From Neckera pumila (lineage: Eukaryota > Streptophyta > Bryopsida > Hypnales > Neckeraceae): a stretch of DNA of 64,000 nucleotides. The notes beneath the pieces were generated by a model, which was not told the origin of the DNA, searched no databases, and saw nothing but the letters and a program-made list of their open reading frames with translations. Positions within the stretch are counted from its first letter, which is position 1; every line of letters starts with the position of its first letter. The stretch is taken from positions 3,350,501-3,414,500 of the forward strand of contig OZ018412.1 of the NCBI GenBank assembly GCA_963969595.1, read 5' to 3'. Below, in pieces: positions 23,217 through 36,800 of the stretch. The translations under genes were made by a program, and so were the position numbers.

Positions 23217-24358
23217 CAGACGCTAGGAAAGTCCCAGATCTCTCATTTTTACAACTGTGTGCGTGGAATGCTTTAGTGACAGTTTACACGCGAGGTGAAC
23301 TTCTGTAGCAGTGGTATTCAATCTTGAGCTACAGTGAAAGCCAATTTGATTACTGCTATTGGTAATCAACGTGCTTCTCTTTTGACATCAAAAAATCTCA
23401 AGAGCACTTTAGTGTGTCGATTCATTCCCTGCCGTCGCTCGTACATTATTTGCAATTTATCGTTGTGTGCACTGCGTCGAATCATGGAATAGGAAATGGT
23501 GGATTGGTTATGAGAACATGCTTTCCGTAGTTGTTGAGGGAATACTAAAAATTCCTTATCAATATATTTGTCCACCATTATTCAAATAAGTAGCTACTGT
23601 ACAGTACATCACTACAGGCTTTACCACAGGTTTTAGCACATTGTAGCACTGAATTGCTTTTTGAGTACAATCTACTCAAACCTCCATACATTGACTGGAG
23701 ATGTACATGTCAATGCCAGAGCTACTCTCCTTTAATCCATTCCCTAGCATACGAAGACAAAAACAACTAGATAAGACTCACAAATTCAAAGTCGCCAATT
23801 TATTGATTTTCGTTAAATGGACCCCGGAATTTTCGCTGACAATATCAGAAACCCTACTTTCACACAATTGAAAGGTAACTCCAATGCACCTTTCCTTTCA
23901 CAAATTTTAGATGAGCTCAAGACTACACAAAAGAAGTCTGGATTCCTTTTCTTGTATCAAATGTGGGGTATTCAAGCCAACTCTTCAAGAAGTTATCTAA
24001 ACTGAAAGTCAATGATGGTATTTACAAAAGAGCAATTACAAATTTGATTTCCAAACCGCAAGTCAATGGTGGAATATTTGAAAGAGGTAACAAATTTGGT
24101 TTCAAAACACGGTCATAACTATTGGCGGTGTCTATCTCGTTGACGCAATCTACATCATACCGACTCTCCACATGATCTCAACACATTGATGCACCTTCTC
24201 TGCTGCCTTGAGTAACTTGGAGCTGTGCGAGCCATACAAGCCATTTTTGGAACCTCCAAGTCAATGACATGTTAAAGGATACCAATTCCATTCGAAATCT
24301 CCAAGGAACCTGGAATTGGAGGGAGAAAGATTTTACAAACAAAGATCCTCGTAAACCT
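23217..24358. other. Intergenic spacer between convergent genes
   Basis: Holds the 3' UTRs of the two converging genes. A diverged tandem duplication with a period of about 56 bases is visible at about 24005-24115 (AGTCAATG(A/G)TGG and ACAAATTTG(A/G)TTTC in both units). No gene seen. Confidence 0.5.
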
Positions 24359-25817
24359 CTAAAAAAGAGGGGGAAGTTGGTTTCCTCTCAGCAACTCCTT
24401 CAACAACCGCTTCTCTTCATCGATTCTAGCCTTCTCAGCTTTTTTCAGACCCTTGACTTTCCTCCTCTCTTCGAGAATCCATTGCAATACCTGTCGTTGC
24501 TCCTCTTCAGAAATAGTTTTCTTTGGTGATGGTGCCAATTCTGGAGCTGCCGCAACTGGTCCAGGTGCCTGCGCAAGAGCTGTCTTCTTCTTCTCAGCCG
24601 ACTCAACCTTCTCTGGGTTTAGGGAGTTAGCATCGATCACTGGTCTCGGTCGAGACAGCACGTACCCTGCACATGATGAAAAAAGAAAAAATTCAAATAC
24701 CCAAAGAGTTGAAACCCGTAAGTGCATTCTGACCTAGAAGACTGAAAATCCTACTTACAACATACTATCCTCATCCTCTGCAGGACAATAGTGGAACATA
24801 ACATTCTAGAGAACCCTTGTTCAGCACCCTCTGAATTGGCATGAAAAGGAATCCCTAACACCTTGTATTGTAAACTTGAGAGCAATTTGAACATATGAAC
24901 CAAGGAAACCTTCACATGTGAGAGTACGTCAGAGCTTTGACTTTGCTTGATGTACTCTCATTAGGCAAGAATTTGCTCTATATAACTCGTAGTTGACCAT
25001 GTTCTCCATAGGTGCCCTGCCACTATTAAAGAATGCTCTGAATCCACTCAAAATCTTTCACCAAGAATGCTTACTTCCTCAAGAATAAACTTCAGAATCA
25101 AAAAACTTCCAATCAGCCCGAGAGCATTTGAGCATATTAACAAGAAAAATAGAAAACTCTACCTAACCTTCACTAAAAGTTTAGTTTATGACTCCTCACA
25201 AACTAATGCGAATATTCTCTTCCGAAGTGAACATCAAACATAAAGAGAGACAAACCCAAAGATAAAAATCCCACTTAGTTCCTTGCAACAATATAAACAA
25301 CTAATGGCATATTGCAATGCAAGAGCTCCTTGTTGATTCTGTCAAGAACACCGAAACTAGGGTAACCATTTCAGACCCGAACTCGAGGTCGATAAGAACT
25401 GAGACGCGGATAACCTAAAAACTCTCTCCGTCCACAATTTAACAATCTAACTCTCTCAACAAAATGATGCAACAGCTAGATCGTACCCCTGCAATAGAAA
25501 CTCACTAACAAAGTCCAACGACCCCATCCCAAACTAGGGTAAGAAGAACAAGACCCTTGCAGCTTACTTGCACTCCCTGATAGAACTCCACTAGAATCAC
25601 TCCTCAGTAATGCTAGAAGCTCACTCTAATCTCTTACACACACATCCAATTCCAGGTAAAATCCAAAACCCCAAATCCCAAGAGAATTCGTGGATTAGGG
25701 CAAACCTCCAATTCCGAGATTAACGAGCAGCAGAGCGCCCACGCCTGCCCTGTACCGATACCAGAAGGGCGCCTTCATAGGCGGAGTCGCCGGAGGAACA
25801 GGCTGTTGCACAGCCAT
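24359..25817 (-). CDS. Small plant membrane protein with basic C-terminal helix (2 exons, 139 aa)
   Basis: Function unknown. Exons 25706-25817 and 24359-24666, joined GT-AG in phase (140 codons with stop). Residues 1-19 are Pro-rich, then FWYRYR. A single hydrophobic segment about 24-42 (AGVGALLLVNLGIGGYVLS) suggests one membrane span. A Pro/Ala-rich acidic-basic linker follows. The C-terminal about 40 residues form a charged predicted helix (QRQVLQWILEERRKVKG, then RIDEEKRLLKELLR). The pattern of P-rich N-terminus, one span and QR.LF.WILEE.RK..-type tail is one I recall from short uncharacterised plant transmembrane proteins; this is from memory and unverified. The start ATG (AAGAATGG) has good context, but an additional upstream exon is possible (26017-26086). 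Confidence 0.8.
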
Positions 25818-26016
25818 TCTTAGTCTCTCCCCCCTCTCACCACCTACCACCACATCGCAAGCACATCATCGCTATAGCTCAAAAAACAAACACAACCTGA
25901 TACTGTAATACCCAACACAGAATCTATCACAGAAAAAGGCAAGAAACTGAAACCCAAAGAATGAATCGCCATAATAATAAGAATACGCAACCTCTAATGA
26001 GGACGCTAACTACTAC

Positions 26017-26086
26017 CGGGAGGAGGATGCGAGCCTTTCTTGGGCTTGTGCAAAAAGAGCTTGGGTGGGTTTTGTGGCTCACTCAT
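26017..26086 (-). CDS. Possible alternative first exon or uORF of the small membrane protein gene
   Basis: An ATG at 26086 opens a frame reading MSEPQNPPKLFLHKPKK and then a short Pro-rich run. Read through, it stops after 26 codons. With a GT donor at 26016-26015 and an AG acceptor at 25845-25844 it would fuse in frame to the downstream MAVQQP start. The KPKK-rich start fits what I remember of the N-terminus of this protein family. Either a true N-terminal exon or a conserved upstream peptide is possible; the acceptor is weak. Confidence 0.4.
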
Positions 26087-26600
26087 GATCCTGCTTCAGT
26101 CTTACGCTGCTGCGGCTTCTTTGAATGAAAAATTTCCGGATGTTGTGGTGCGGCAGCTTCGTGCTCGTGCTCGTGTTCGTGGTGTTTCCAGGGCGGATTG
26201 CGAAAGGTGATCAAAGTGGACTTTGATCCATCGCTGCGACAATAGCCGTCTCGCCAAGACGGCCTTCCAGCACTTCGGTGCGACAGAGCCAGGGGAAATC
26301 CACTCCCACACGGAGGGAAGATTTGGGGAGAGAAGTCCACGTCATAGTCCACCTCAGATTATTTGTCAGGTCGGGCTTGGCCCACCTTAGCATCTCCACT
26401 GGAGTACCGCAGGCCGGCCCGTCAAGCCGGCAAACTGCTGCCCCTAGGGTCGGCCTAGAGTACTGTAGCAGGTCTAAGAGCTTCACTTGTGAAATGGGGT
26501 ATTGTAGTGATGGGAGCCTCTTGTGGAGGTAAAGCCCAGGGTGAATGTAAAAAAATAGACCCCCTATTTTGTGCCGTCTTTATTCAATTGTTTATACCAC
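26087..26600 (-). promoter_or_regulatory. GC-rich promoter-proximal region
   Basis: Markedly higher GC than the desert beyond. It contains a CGTGCTCGTG-type simple run at 26159-26183. Short open frames here have no recognisable domain. Probably the promoter or 5' UTR of the minus-strand gene; inference from composition and position only. Confidence 0.35.
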
Positions 26601-26730
26601 TCCTAGTAGAGGGGATTTGGTCCTCCCAAAGGGTTGCGAGTTCCTGACTACACGGAATGCGTTGCTATGTTGCAGCAGTGTGACGTGGCCGAATTTCGGC
26701 CATGTCACTTCTTTTTTTTTTAATTTTTTT
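26600..26730 (-). repeat. Fragment of repeat family H with oligo-T tract
   Basis: Read in reverse, this aligns with the right half of the 56025-56347 element: a GGATTTGG/GATTCGGGGG end, GAGTTCC, GCAGCAG, TGACGTGG and CATGTCACTT followed by long T runs. The other end is missing. Confidence 0.5.
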
Positions 26731-29700
26731 TTTAACCAAGGTGGAGATCCACTTTCCAATTTAGCAGTCTCAACCTTTATGGTATTGAATTTGTTTTCAA
26801 GTGGCTTGATTGATCTCTTAATGGCACTTAATTAAGAAGGTCATGCATTACTAACTAACTTTTGTTAAGTAACCAATAGATACTCTCATGCTCAAACCAA
26901 ACATTTCTTAAAAGTGACAACATATTGGTTTTAGGATTTAGACTAATATTAGATTGCACATAGTAGTTGTGGCATCACATAGTTCAATTTCAAAGTTATT
27001 GGTATATTATATGAAAAAAATAGATTTATATTACTTTATGCTTACTACTACCAATTGTAGCCATGTAATGGTCTTTTATTCTTTTCCAAAATTTCCCAAT
27101 CTTTTGTTGTGCCCTCACAATGGGATCCTCATTTATACGCATCCAACTCTAACATAGATGGATTTCATTTCTACTAGTATAGTTTTCAAACCTTCTTAAT
27201 GTACCTTCATTTGCCATATTCACAATCTAGCGTGCATACACCTATAACTTTATAAAAATAAAAAATAATTAGAATTATATGATTATAAAATGAATTGCAA
27301 AATACTTTATAGAATAGATATCAAATCCATAGCGCAATAGAGGGTATTACAATGTGGTAGAGCACAAGATTTTTGATACCATCTTTAAGGTCCATTCAAT
27401 AGGGTTTATTATCCTTTGAAAGTCTATCATTATTTTTTTCTTTTCCAATGAAAATATAAGATATTAGTCTTTCTCACATTTCTAGAAAAGACAACGTTTG
27501 AATATAAAGGCATCCTTCCAACCTTTTTCTTTAGAGGCCTTCCTGAGGGTTCAAAAATCCTCTATTGGAAGTAAGTAATACACAGAGAGAGTCAAGGGAT
27601 ATTGTTTTTTATTCTTGTCAATACCAAGTGTACCTACTCTTGTTCTTGCCGTTGCTATCAATCTAATTTAATTTTTGAATCACTAATTGTAATTCTTGCT
27701 TGTACTTGTGTTGAAATCATTCTTGTTTGGAGAATCTCCTCAGTTTGAATATTGGTTTTCTCAAAATTTATCGTCCACAATACTATCCACACCCATGCAT
27801 TTGCTAAAGATTTTTGAGGTGGGCTGCATTGGACGAGCACAAATACATCCTTATTTTTGAGGAGGACTTAGTGGTGAGGGCAAGTTGTATGTCCCTCACA
27901 ATGTATACAAAATCCTTGATGACTTTAATCTAAAGAGAGTCCTAAACTTGTTCATTGTCTCACATCAAATACAAAATCTTTTAGTATTGACGCTCAAAAG
28001 AACATTGCACCAAGAAATTAAGGAATTCTAATATAGGTGTCAAATAGTTGATTCCAAGCAAAAGGGATAGAAAAATCCTTGCATGATGTCCAAGGTCTCT
28101 AAACCAATACGGACGTATTAGGCAAATGCTTTTTATAAAACCAACCAATATGACAAGACAATATGTATTTACACCCTAGCTTAAACCCTTGTTTAAACTT
28201 GACAAGACGATCTATAATCACTTGTAAAGGCAATCACTTTGGGATTTAAATATTGTCCAAATTGACAAATTTTGCCTTATCAAAATGGTAACTAAGAAAC
28301 TCCTCCTCCTGAATTGCAACCTCTAATAAGTAGACCTAAAGAAAATCTCAAAAAAACTAACAATATCACTAAAATGCTCAAAAAAAACATTTTTCAAATT
28401 ATACTCCATAAGTTAGAGGCACTCCTTGACACATAGTCTTCTTCAAAATTGAACTGAGAAGTACCTATCCATATTTGATGCAACCCACCCTCAAAATCTT
28501 CAACACCTGCCTTCAAGTGGTTGTGTTACAACTCCAAAGCGAATGGATGAAGTTGAAAAAGCCTAACTAAGATATCTTAAGATTATGGGGGGTTGGTTGC
28601 ATTAGGGTGGCTATAGGTGTCACTTCAATTTTGTAGACTTAGTGTAGAGGGCATGCCAAACCCCCCTTAGTGTATACAAAATCTCAAATAACTCTTATCC
28701 AATGAGAGCTCTAAATGAGCTCATCATCAGATAGAATCTTTTACAATGTGAATTGACACCTGAAAGAACATTGTTTCCAGAGATTACTGAAGTCCCTAAT
28801 TTTTTTGGTTGAATATCTTTTGAAAAAGTTCTAATAAGATAAAATGTATGTATGTGGAAGTTATGGAGGTTTATACATGACTATGTGAAGAAGCACATAG
28901 CATATAGAAAGAGGTGCAAAAGATGCAAGATGTATGGGCCATGTGTGCACCTATTCATGAAAAACCACAAACTAATTGAAGAACATTTGGAGGGAAACCA
29001 TGATAAAAGAATGTCTATTTGGCTTGCCATTGTAGCAAAAGAGGAAGGCCCAAAAGAATATGGTGTCTCTATCTTTGTACAAGAGTTTTCTATATAATAA
29101 AAATTCATATAAAAAAGTTATATTATTACTGGGGAGATTACTAACAATTTTTTAGAAAACTATGTGAGTTAAAAGGGGGAAAGGAGTTCATTTAATTCAA
29201 AGGGGGGACATTTTATGTGATATGCAAGGCTTCTATAGGGGCCATAAATGCTAATATTATAATTTATATAATTTAGGCTATGTAAAAACCTCCTTGTCTT
29301 AGGAATTTTTATTAATAAGTTAGCCTTGACAAAAGGAAGCCATTCATAGTACAATGAATATAGATGTGGACACATAATTTCATGGGGATGATAAAAATGG
29401 GCACAATTAAGAAAATCTATGATGAAGGGTGGTTGATTGAAATTGTGCTACAATACTAGTAGTATATATGTCAAAAAAAATTAAGTGTAAACAAAAGACA
29501 TTGACTACAAGTGCCAAAAAATGTGTCACATTTCACGAATAGGGTTCCATGAACTGAAAATTGTACAACATAAAGATAGAATAGTCCATTTAACTTCAAT
29601 CTTTAAAGCCATATGTGTTAAATACAATCATATTGAATGGTATATTCATAACATAGTTTTCAGTAATAAATTTATTATTAAAAATTGCCATTTTGGTTAA

Positions 29701-30866
29701 AAGCACTTGAATTGAATTGATTGTTGTTGGTTTCATGGTGTATACCCTATGGTCATATGTGTACATAGTAGAGGAAAGGGAAAGTTTGTAAAGAAGAATG
29801 GGGGCAGAAAAAAAATTGGACACTTAAATTTTATATATAAAATAGTCCTACTTAAGAACCCACATGAATGAATTTACTTAAAAATGTAGAGTACAGGAAA
29901 TATGCCTCTCATTGCTTTTTATGTAAAATTATGGTCATCTTAAATACAATAATTAAGTTAAATAGCCCCATATCAAATACTCTATACCCCAAATTTAAGA
30001 GTGATCTCCCTAAGTATGACATTTTCCTATATAATTTTTCTCCATTAAGTAATTGCAACCTGCACCTCTACTACTGTAAGCTTGGATGAATAAAAAATAT
30101 TACATTCAAGAATTTATATGCATTTTCAATAAAAAAAATCCAATGTAAGTAACCAAAATCCAGTTGTTTCCTATACAGTGTTTGTATTTTCTGGTGCAAT
30201 ACATACACTTGCATTTCGTTCTCTTCTATTTGACAATATTATCAGCACGTTTTCATAATCCAAAACATCTCTTTTCTCCTTCTTGTGACTACGCTAAAAC
30301 ACTGTATTTTGCATTTTTTCATACATCATGGACAAGTGCTATTTATATGCTCAATTTGATCACAATTTTCTTTCAACGAAGATGGAGGCCTAGGATCATG
30401 GAGGATCATGACCCCGACAATGTTCTTCAAAATCCAAGCCACACCTAAAGCTAATCATCGCACCAAAAACAAGCATGACAGGAAGCAATCCTGCAACCCT
30501 ACTTTTCCAACGGTAGTTGAATTTCAAATCAATTCTCGAACCAGAGGAGCAACGATCAAGCTCTTGCGGCGAAAACTAATGTCAATCTTGAGTGGCAAAA
30601 ACAATATGGCAAAAAGAAGCATGGGATAGGAAGTTAACGGCTGCCTCAATATATGAAGCAGGGGCTAAGATGTACACCACAAATACATGGTTTTTTCAAT
30701 TAATCTCTCATGAAAACTCTAAAATCTAGTCACCGCGCAAGCATGTGCCGTGTTTCCTGAAAATTTGGTAAACATACAAAAAACTCTCTACTCGAATTTC
30801 TCACCTCTAAAATCCCCTTTCCATCACATACATAATATCGAACCCTCAACAATTACAAACCTGCAC
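26731..30866. other. AT-rich gene desert
   Basis: About 4.1 kb with no recognised gene. A diverged direct repeat is visible between 27860-28060 and 28620-28830 (shared GTATACAAAATC, AATCTTTTA, AAAGAACATTG). An 81-codon frame at 28852-29097 contains several Cys and Lys but matches no domain I recognise. The region also holds the 3' flank of TIC110 from about 30.2 kb. Confidence 0.5.
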
Positions 30867-33800
30867 CTAGAAAGCGTACTCGTCCTCCTCCTGACCAAGC
30901 GAAAAGTCGCTGCTCGACACCATCTCTTGCAGGTTCTTAGCTTGAGACTCGTTAATATCTAGAAGCTCCCGTAACCTTGTCACCTTGTTCTCTGCCTGAG
31001 GCTCCTTGACGTAAATGCAGAAGAGGTCAAGCAGTTCATCCTTGACTGCCCATTTTAAAGGAGGTGAGGGGGACACCTTGTCGCACGCCAGTAAGTTGTT
31101 CAAAGTTGAAACCTGGAATCAACAACAAAGATGACAACACTCTTGTAAACAACACTGCTAGCTCTTTTAAATGATTCACAACGTTATAAGCAGCTCTAGC
31201 CTTTAAAATTTACTGAAAGTCATGCATCAGGTGTAAGTCACAAAACGCAAACTAAGTAGGAGGTTCTGTTATATAAATGGCAACGTCTCCAAATACTGCT
31301 GTCTTCACATAGACGAGATTAACCTAAAAGGATCAAGGATTCCTGATATAAAAAGGACTAATTCCATTGTTCATATTCTCTGAAATTTACTTCAAACGGG
31401 GCCAAATTTATAATCAATGAAGAATATGGCATGTGCTAGTCGATAAATAAATAGAATCGGACAAAAGAAAGTCACCAAATGACGAGCTCAAAACTGCAAA
31501 AAAAACACAGGAGCCCCACTAGGGGTAAAAGTTTCGAAGTGGAGACTCACCACGTCGGCAGTCTTCTTTTGTCGCAGACTCGACACTGCTTGGATGAGGG
31601 AATTTGATAGCCTTTCTTTGGCGAGGTCCAAGGTTATCTTTTTGGCTTCGTCGGTGGTGATACCCAGCTCTCCGGGCATCTTCTCATAAAGCTCGGCTTC
31701 ATCGAAATCCCCAGTTCCTGAAGTGAGAGTTCTCTCCACTACTTTCTTGAAGAGCTTTTGCCTGACCGCTTTGGGGATCATACCGTCGACGTCCACTCCA
31801 GCTTCCCTGAGCTCTTTCACTTCTTCGACGTTGAGCCGTCCTTGGTTGATTGCAGTCTCGATAGCACCTGACATTCTTGTTGTAGTGATTCCTTCGATCA
31901 CTTTCTTGGCAGATTCTGCTGGCAAGCCGAGTTGCTTCTGGAGTTCAGTTAGCTGCTCCATACGGGCTTTGCTCAGTTGGCCATCAGCCAGAATAACCTG
32001 AAATCATACAAATCGAAAACCAGTAAGATAAATAAGATCGAAATCAACAAATGCTAACCAGCTACTATCAATTCTGCAGTCTAAATACAAACCCATGATA
32101 TTCAAGAAAGAGGAATTCAAGAAGAACAGGGTAGATGGATTCTGTAATCCCTAAAGGACCAAGAATTCATTGTTTGAGAATAATCAGATTCAGATGGGGT
32201 CGAATTTCATATCACTACAATCAGTGAAGAACATTGCATGTATTTGTCAAAAATAAATAACATTAAACGAAAAAAAGGCCCCTTTTTGCCTTACTCAAAA
32301 ACTGCTGAAAAAATAGATAAGATCCAAATTGGGTTAAGCAAGTATAAATGGGCCTGGAAGCTGACCTTGGCTTGTTGACTGAATGCTTGCTCTGCAAGAC
32401 CCTTATGGACGTCCGCGACCTCCTTGGGATTCATGCCCAAGATTTGACCCAACTGGCCAAGTCTCACAAATTCGGTGTCGTCCCTTTGAGTAACGATTTG
32501 AGTTCCCATAGGCATGCCAGTACTCTCACCCGAAAGGCAATAGATCAAGTAGGTTCTGTAGAGATCTGTTCGTTCACGTAACTCTAGTTCATCTTTGATG
32601 GTGATTTCATTTTGCGACTTCTTTTCCATTCGACCCTCCAGAAGGGCTCCGGGCTTGGTCTTCTTCAAAGATTGGATAGACTCAAAGTCCTCCTCGTCCT
32701 CAATGTCGACGTCTTTTGGGTCTTGCTCGGGTGCCTTCGTCTCCTCTTCCACTGGAGCTGGAGTGCCACCCTTGATATCGGCAATAAGTTCTGAAACTAC
32801 GATATTGCTGAAGATGACCATCTTCTTAAGCTCTCGGGCAGACTCCACGCGGCTACCGGCGCTCCTTGCTCTCTTGACATATGTCACGAACACTCTCCGG
32901 ACCTGGATAGCACCAAAGAATGTCAGTACAAAAGCAGCAACCAGGAGCATACCAATACATTTCCTTTCAACTAAAACAGCATTGAGAACGGTTTCCAATT
33001 GGTGCAAGGAATTTCGAGAAATCAAGAAGTAATAATCATTTTCCATAAGACAACATGTAAATTAAATCTAGTTAACAAAGTGTGACTTAAATCGTCTACC
33101 GCTACAGGCCCTTCCAAGTAGTCTATTCAGTGCATGTCAAAAGCAAGTACAATGATCAGGGGCAAGTTACTAACCGCCTTGGCCGCAATCTCCATAGCAG
33201 CTTCTTGTGAAAGACGTAAACCCACAACTCCATTCCGAACGGCAGCCTTCATGTCAGCGTCATAGCCATCGATACCAGCACTGATTGCATCGTCCACAGT
33301 CTGCACCATCACCGAAATCATGAAATTGAAGAGCATTACAGGCTAAGCTGTGAAAACCTCTGAGTGCTTCCATAGCACTAGAAAAATATTCCGGAGTCAT
33401 TCAAGACTCTTAGTATATTTACTATTCTATATGCCATAAAGAACAGTGGATTTGCATAATGACATGACAGATGTACAATGTGACAAAAAGAACCTTGCTA
33501 GCACAGACTCTGAATCTTGAATAGTGTACTATTCGACACATTAATAGCGACTTGGGAGCTAAATAAAACTCAGGGACCTTTCTTCTAATGCTGTTTAGAC
33601 AATAGAAGAATATCGACTTAAATTCAGGAATTTACACAAATGCCAGCCCCAGGCAAGTACCTTCGTGAAGATGCGTCCGCATATTTCAGCATGGCACTTA
33701 TCAACAACTTGTTGTGGAATGCATAAAAGCACACGTAGCCTCAACAAATTCTTGACGTCCACATCATCCAAAGTGCCATTCGCAACACACTGCTCGAGTT

Positions 33801-36800
33801 TGTTCCTGTAAATTTCTGCACGGTCCACAGTTCCAGAGAACTTACTTCCCCATAATTAAAACAGACATACATGCTTCCTACCACATTGATACAGTCAGAA
33901 TTGGATTTTCCACCTGCAGGGACTGGGTGGAATCGAGACACTAAAAAAAATTCTAGTCCGGATTTATCATCTGAATTGTAACCAGGATGAGAGTGATGAG
34001 GGTACCTGTGTTGACTTCACCAGCTTTAGAAGGATCAAACTGCAGAGTGTCACAAAGGTTTTGAAGGAACATGGCCTTGCTGGGTGCTGCGTCCAGGTCA
34101 CCATTCTGCACTGCTTTAGCCAACATGCGCCTGTATAACTTCACAGTGACTTCTTGCATAACATCTTCAGCCTCCCGTTTGCCCAATCCAAAGGTGTTTC
34201 TCAGCTGGCCTAGTGCAACTACCTGTTCCATAATCCCTAACATTCAGTAGGTTTCTGGGCGAAACTCTCCAAAGGTTACAAATACGTGCTCCAGTGCACA
34301 TGCAGGATCAAATGCCCTACACAAGATATTGCAGTCTTCCAACCATTGATCACCAACTGTTACCAATCTATACAACAAAAATATCGGGTCTCTCTCTCCC
34401 TATATTCTTTGTGAGGTAAAGATCTGTACCTTGTCCGCCTCCAGTTTGCCACCAGCAAATGCTTCAGTCAGGTATATGCGGTATAATTGTTTAAGATCAT
34501 CCATTTGCCGATCGGATTCAAATTGTCCACCTGAAATAAAATAGCGTACGCGTTCAATTACACATCTAGAAAATGCAAGAAGCAGCAAGACCACTCACAC
34601 CGAAGCAGCCACAACCCCACGTCTCCACCGAGATTACTTCTGATTCCAATGATATCAAATTTGGCAACAGAAAAAGCATGGGCTCACCTAGAACACTAAT
34701 TGGGCCAATTCCGGGAACAAGGTCACCAGCATCCGCTTCAGATGCAATAGCACCCAATTTCTCATTGAAGGCCAATGCGGTGTCCAGCTCCCTCACTATT
34801 TTCGCAGTGTCTCTGTGTAACAGTAAATATTTCGCATGTCAACCCTCCGAGACCATGCAGATTCTCGAGAAAAGTAGTAAATATTGAGAGTGCTCAATTG
34901 AAGCTTCCTTATTTCTAGGACGGAGGTCAATATACTCAGTTCAAGCAGCAGGGATAAATGTCCAAAATATGCCGGTAACAAAAAATAAGAAAACTCTATG
35001 CAGGTGGCGAGTAACACACTTGATACGAGCCCGAGACTTGAAGACTTCCATGGCAGCCATAATGTGTTTTTCAAGTTGCTTTTGAACATGGGTTCTGAAA
35101 ACCTCAGCGGCAACCTTCAATACAAGACAGTCATCGTCAGTCAATCTGTTACCTACACTGAAAGGAACCAATTTTTATTTTTATTAATCTACAGCGTCAA
35201 TCAAGTTTAACAAATCGACAGGAACAATGAGAGTAGTACTAGCACTAAATTCCTTAAAAGTGCACAAAGCCATGTGCACACTCTTTCCGAAGAAGAAGAA
35301 AACAAGAATAACTCCAATCATCTTGCTCTGAATTGGCGTAAACTAAAGGCCTGTTCATTCTAGGTACCACTTGTAATTACTAGAAATCGCAGGACCGACA
35401 CCAAAACTACTACCATATTATTCCATATCACCTATACAATCTTCAATATTACATCCAGTCTGCTTCGAGAATGCTGTTTAAAGCTAGAGGAGTAAACGGC
35501 CGTCCATCCCCTTTCCCAATATATTTGATAATCATTGTTCCGCAGAAACCGCTAGATAAAAATTTACTCATAATGCAAGCTTCTCAAAAAATGTGCACAA
35601 TTAATGAAATTCGGTGTCAGATTTAAAAGTTGTGAAAGCATATCACCTCATCAGTGAGTTTCAGTTTAAGCTGAGCTTTTCTCAACTCCTTGATCCGCTG
35701 GACGTCGAAATCTAAAACAAACATTTGACATATTTCTTAGTATTGGACCCTCGAGATATTCGTGCCCAAGTACGAGGACTCTCAGACAGTTACATAATAG
35801 GGTACACCTGCGTGCTAAATCCTAAGAGCACATTAGAATCACAGCGTCAAGGAAACAGTAACGACAGAAGAGTTGACCAACATGCAGGAACATTCTTCCT
35901 ATGCAAAACTGTATCTATGCGTAAATCTTACGTCCAGTACTAAGGTCAAACATCCGCAGGGTGGTACGACCTACATCTTCCTTTAAACAATTCAACATGT
36001 CAGCGGATGTGATCAGGGTACAATGCACTGTACCAGGAAAAGCTACAGAAGCTTACCTGGGCCAACTGTGCTAAGATGTCTACTAAAGAGCCGCTGTGCA
36101 TTATCCCGAACTGCCACGTCAACCTGAAAGCGTCCACTTTCAGTAAAGCATATCGTAAATTTTTTGCTAACTGTTGAATTATATCCAAAAATTGGGCTAA
36201 ATGAGGCATCAGCGGTTGACCTGAGAATCTGTCACTTTGAAAACCCGCTTCCATGGAAGTAGAAACTTCGAAGCCTCGCCAAATACCAAATTTGATACAT
36301 ATACCAACTTCTGGAATGTCTGCAAGTAGTCAAAACGAGAACTTTCAGTCTACATATAAGTGCAAAGAATTGGACATGCATTCATTTCTTATTGTTACTC
36401 TCATTTCGTTAGAGTTCATAGCAATTGGATCCGACAACGGCTGAGTGATGTGGCACCATACAACTACGAGGTCATAAATAACAATGAAAACATTGACCTC
36501 GCGAAGGCCAAAATTTGCACAGAAGTGAAACGCACACAATAAAATCCACTGCGTACCCTGCGCTCCTCAACGGCACCTTCACGATCACCGGTTTCCATAC
36601 GCTGCCTAAATAAGCGTCTGCCAATCTGCAAAGCGACAACAACGTGGTTGAACTTCCAGTAAAAGCAAGGTGCCTCGTAATATTAAATCCTAGAAAACAA
36701 TACTGTCTACGAAGAGGAAGGTGTTATCCTTTCAAGTTCGATTTCGAATTAAAGCGTTAAACCTCATTGAAGTCCACTTGCAGCTTTAAGTTTAAAATCA

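Noticed and set aside
26083..26352. 89-codon minus-strand frame with a His-Glu repeat
   Set aside because: The HEHEHE run comes from a CGTGCT simple repeat; no family and no splice context supports it.
28852..29097. 81-codon Cys/Lys-rich frame as a zinc-finger gene
   Set aside because: The Cys spacing fits no finger type I know and the region otherwise behaves as decayed repeat.
32595..33032. 145-codon plus-strand frame inside TIC110 exon 13
   Set aside because: Antisense to a long verified exon; composition reflects the complement of the acidic insert.
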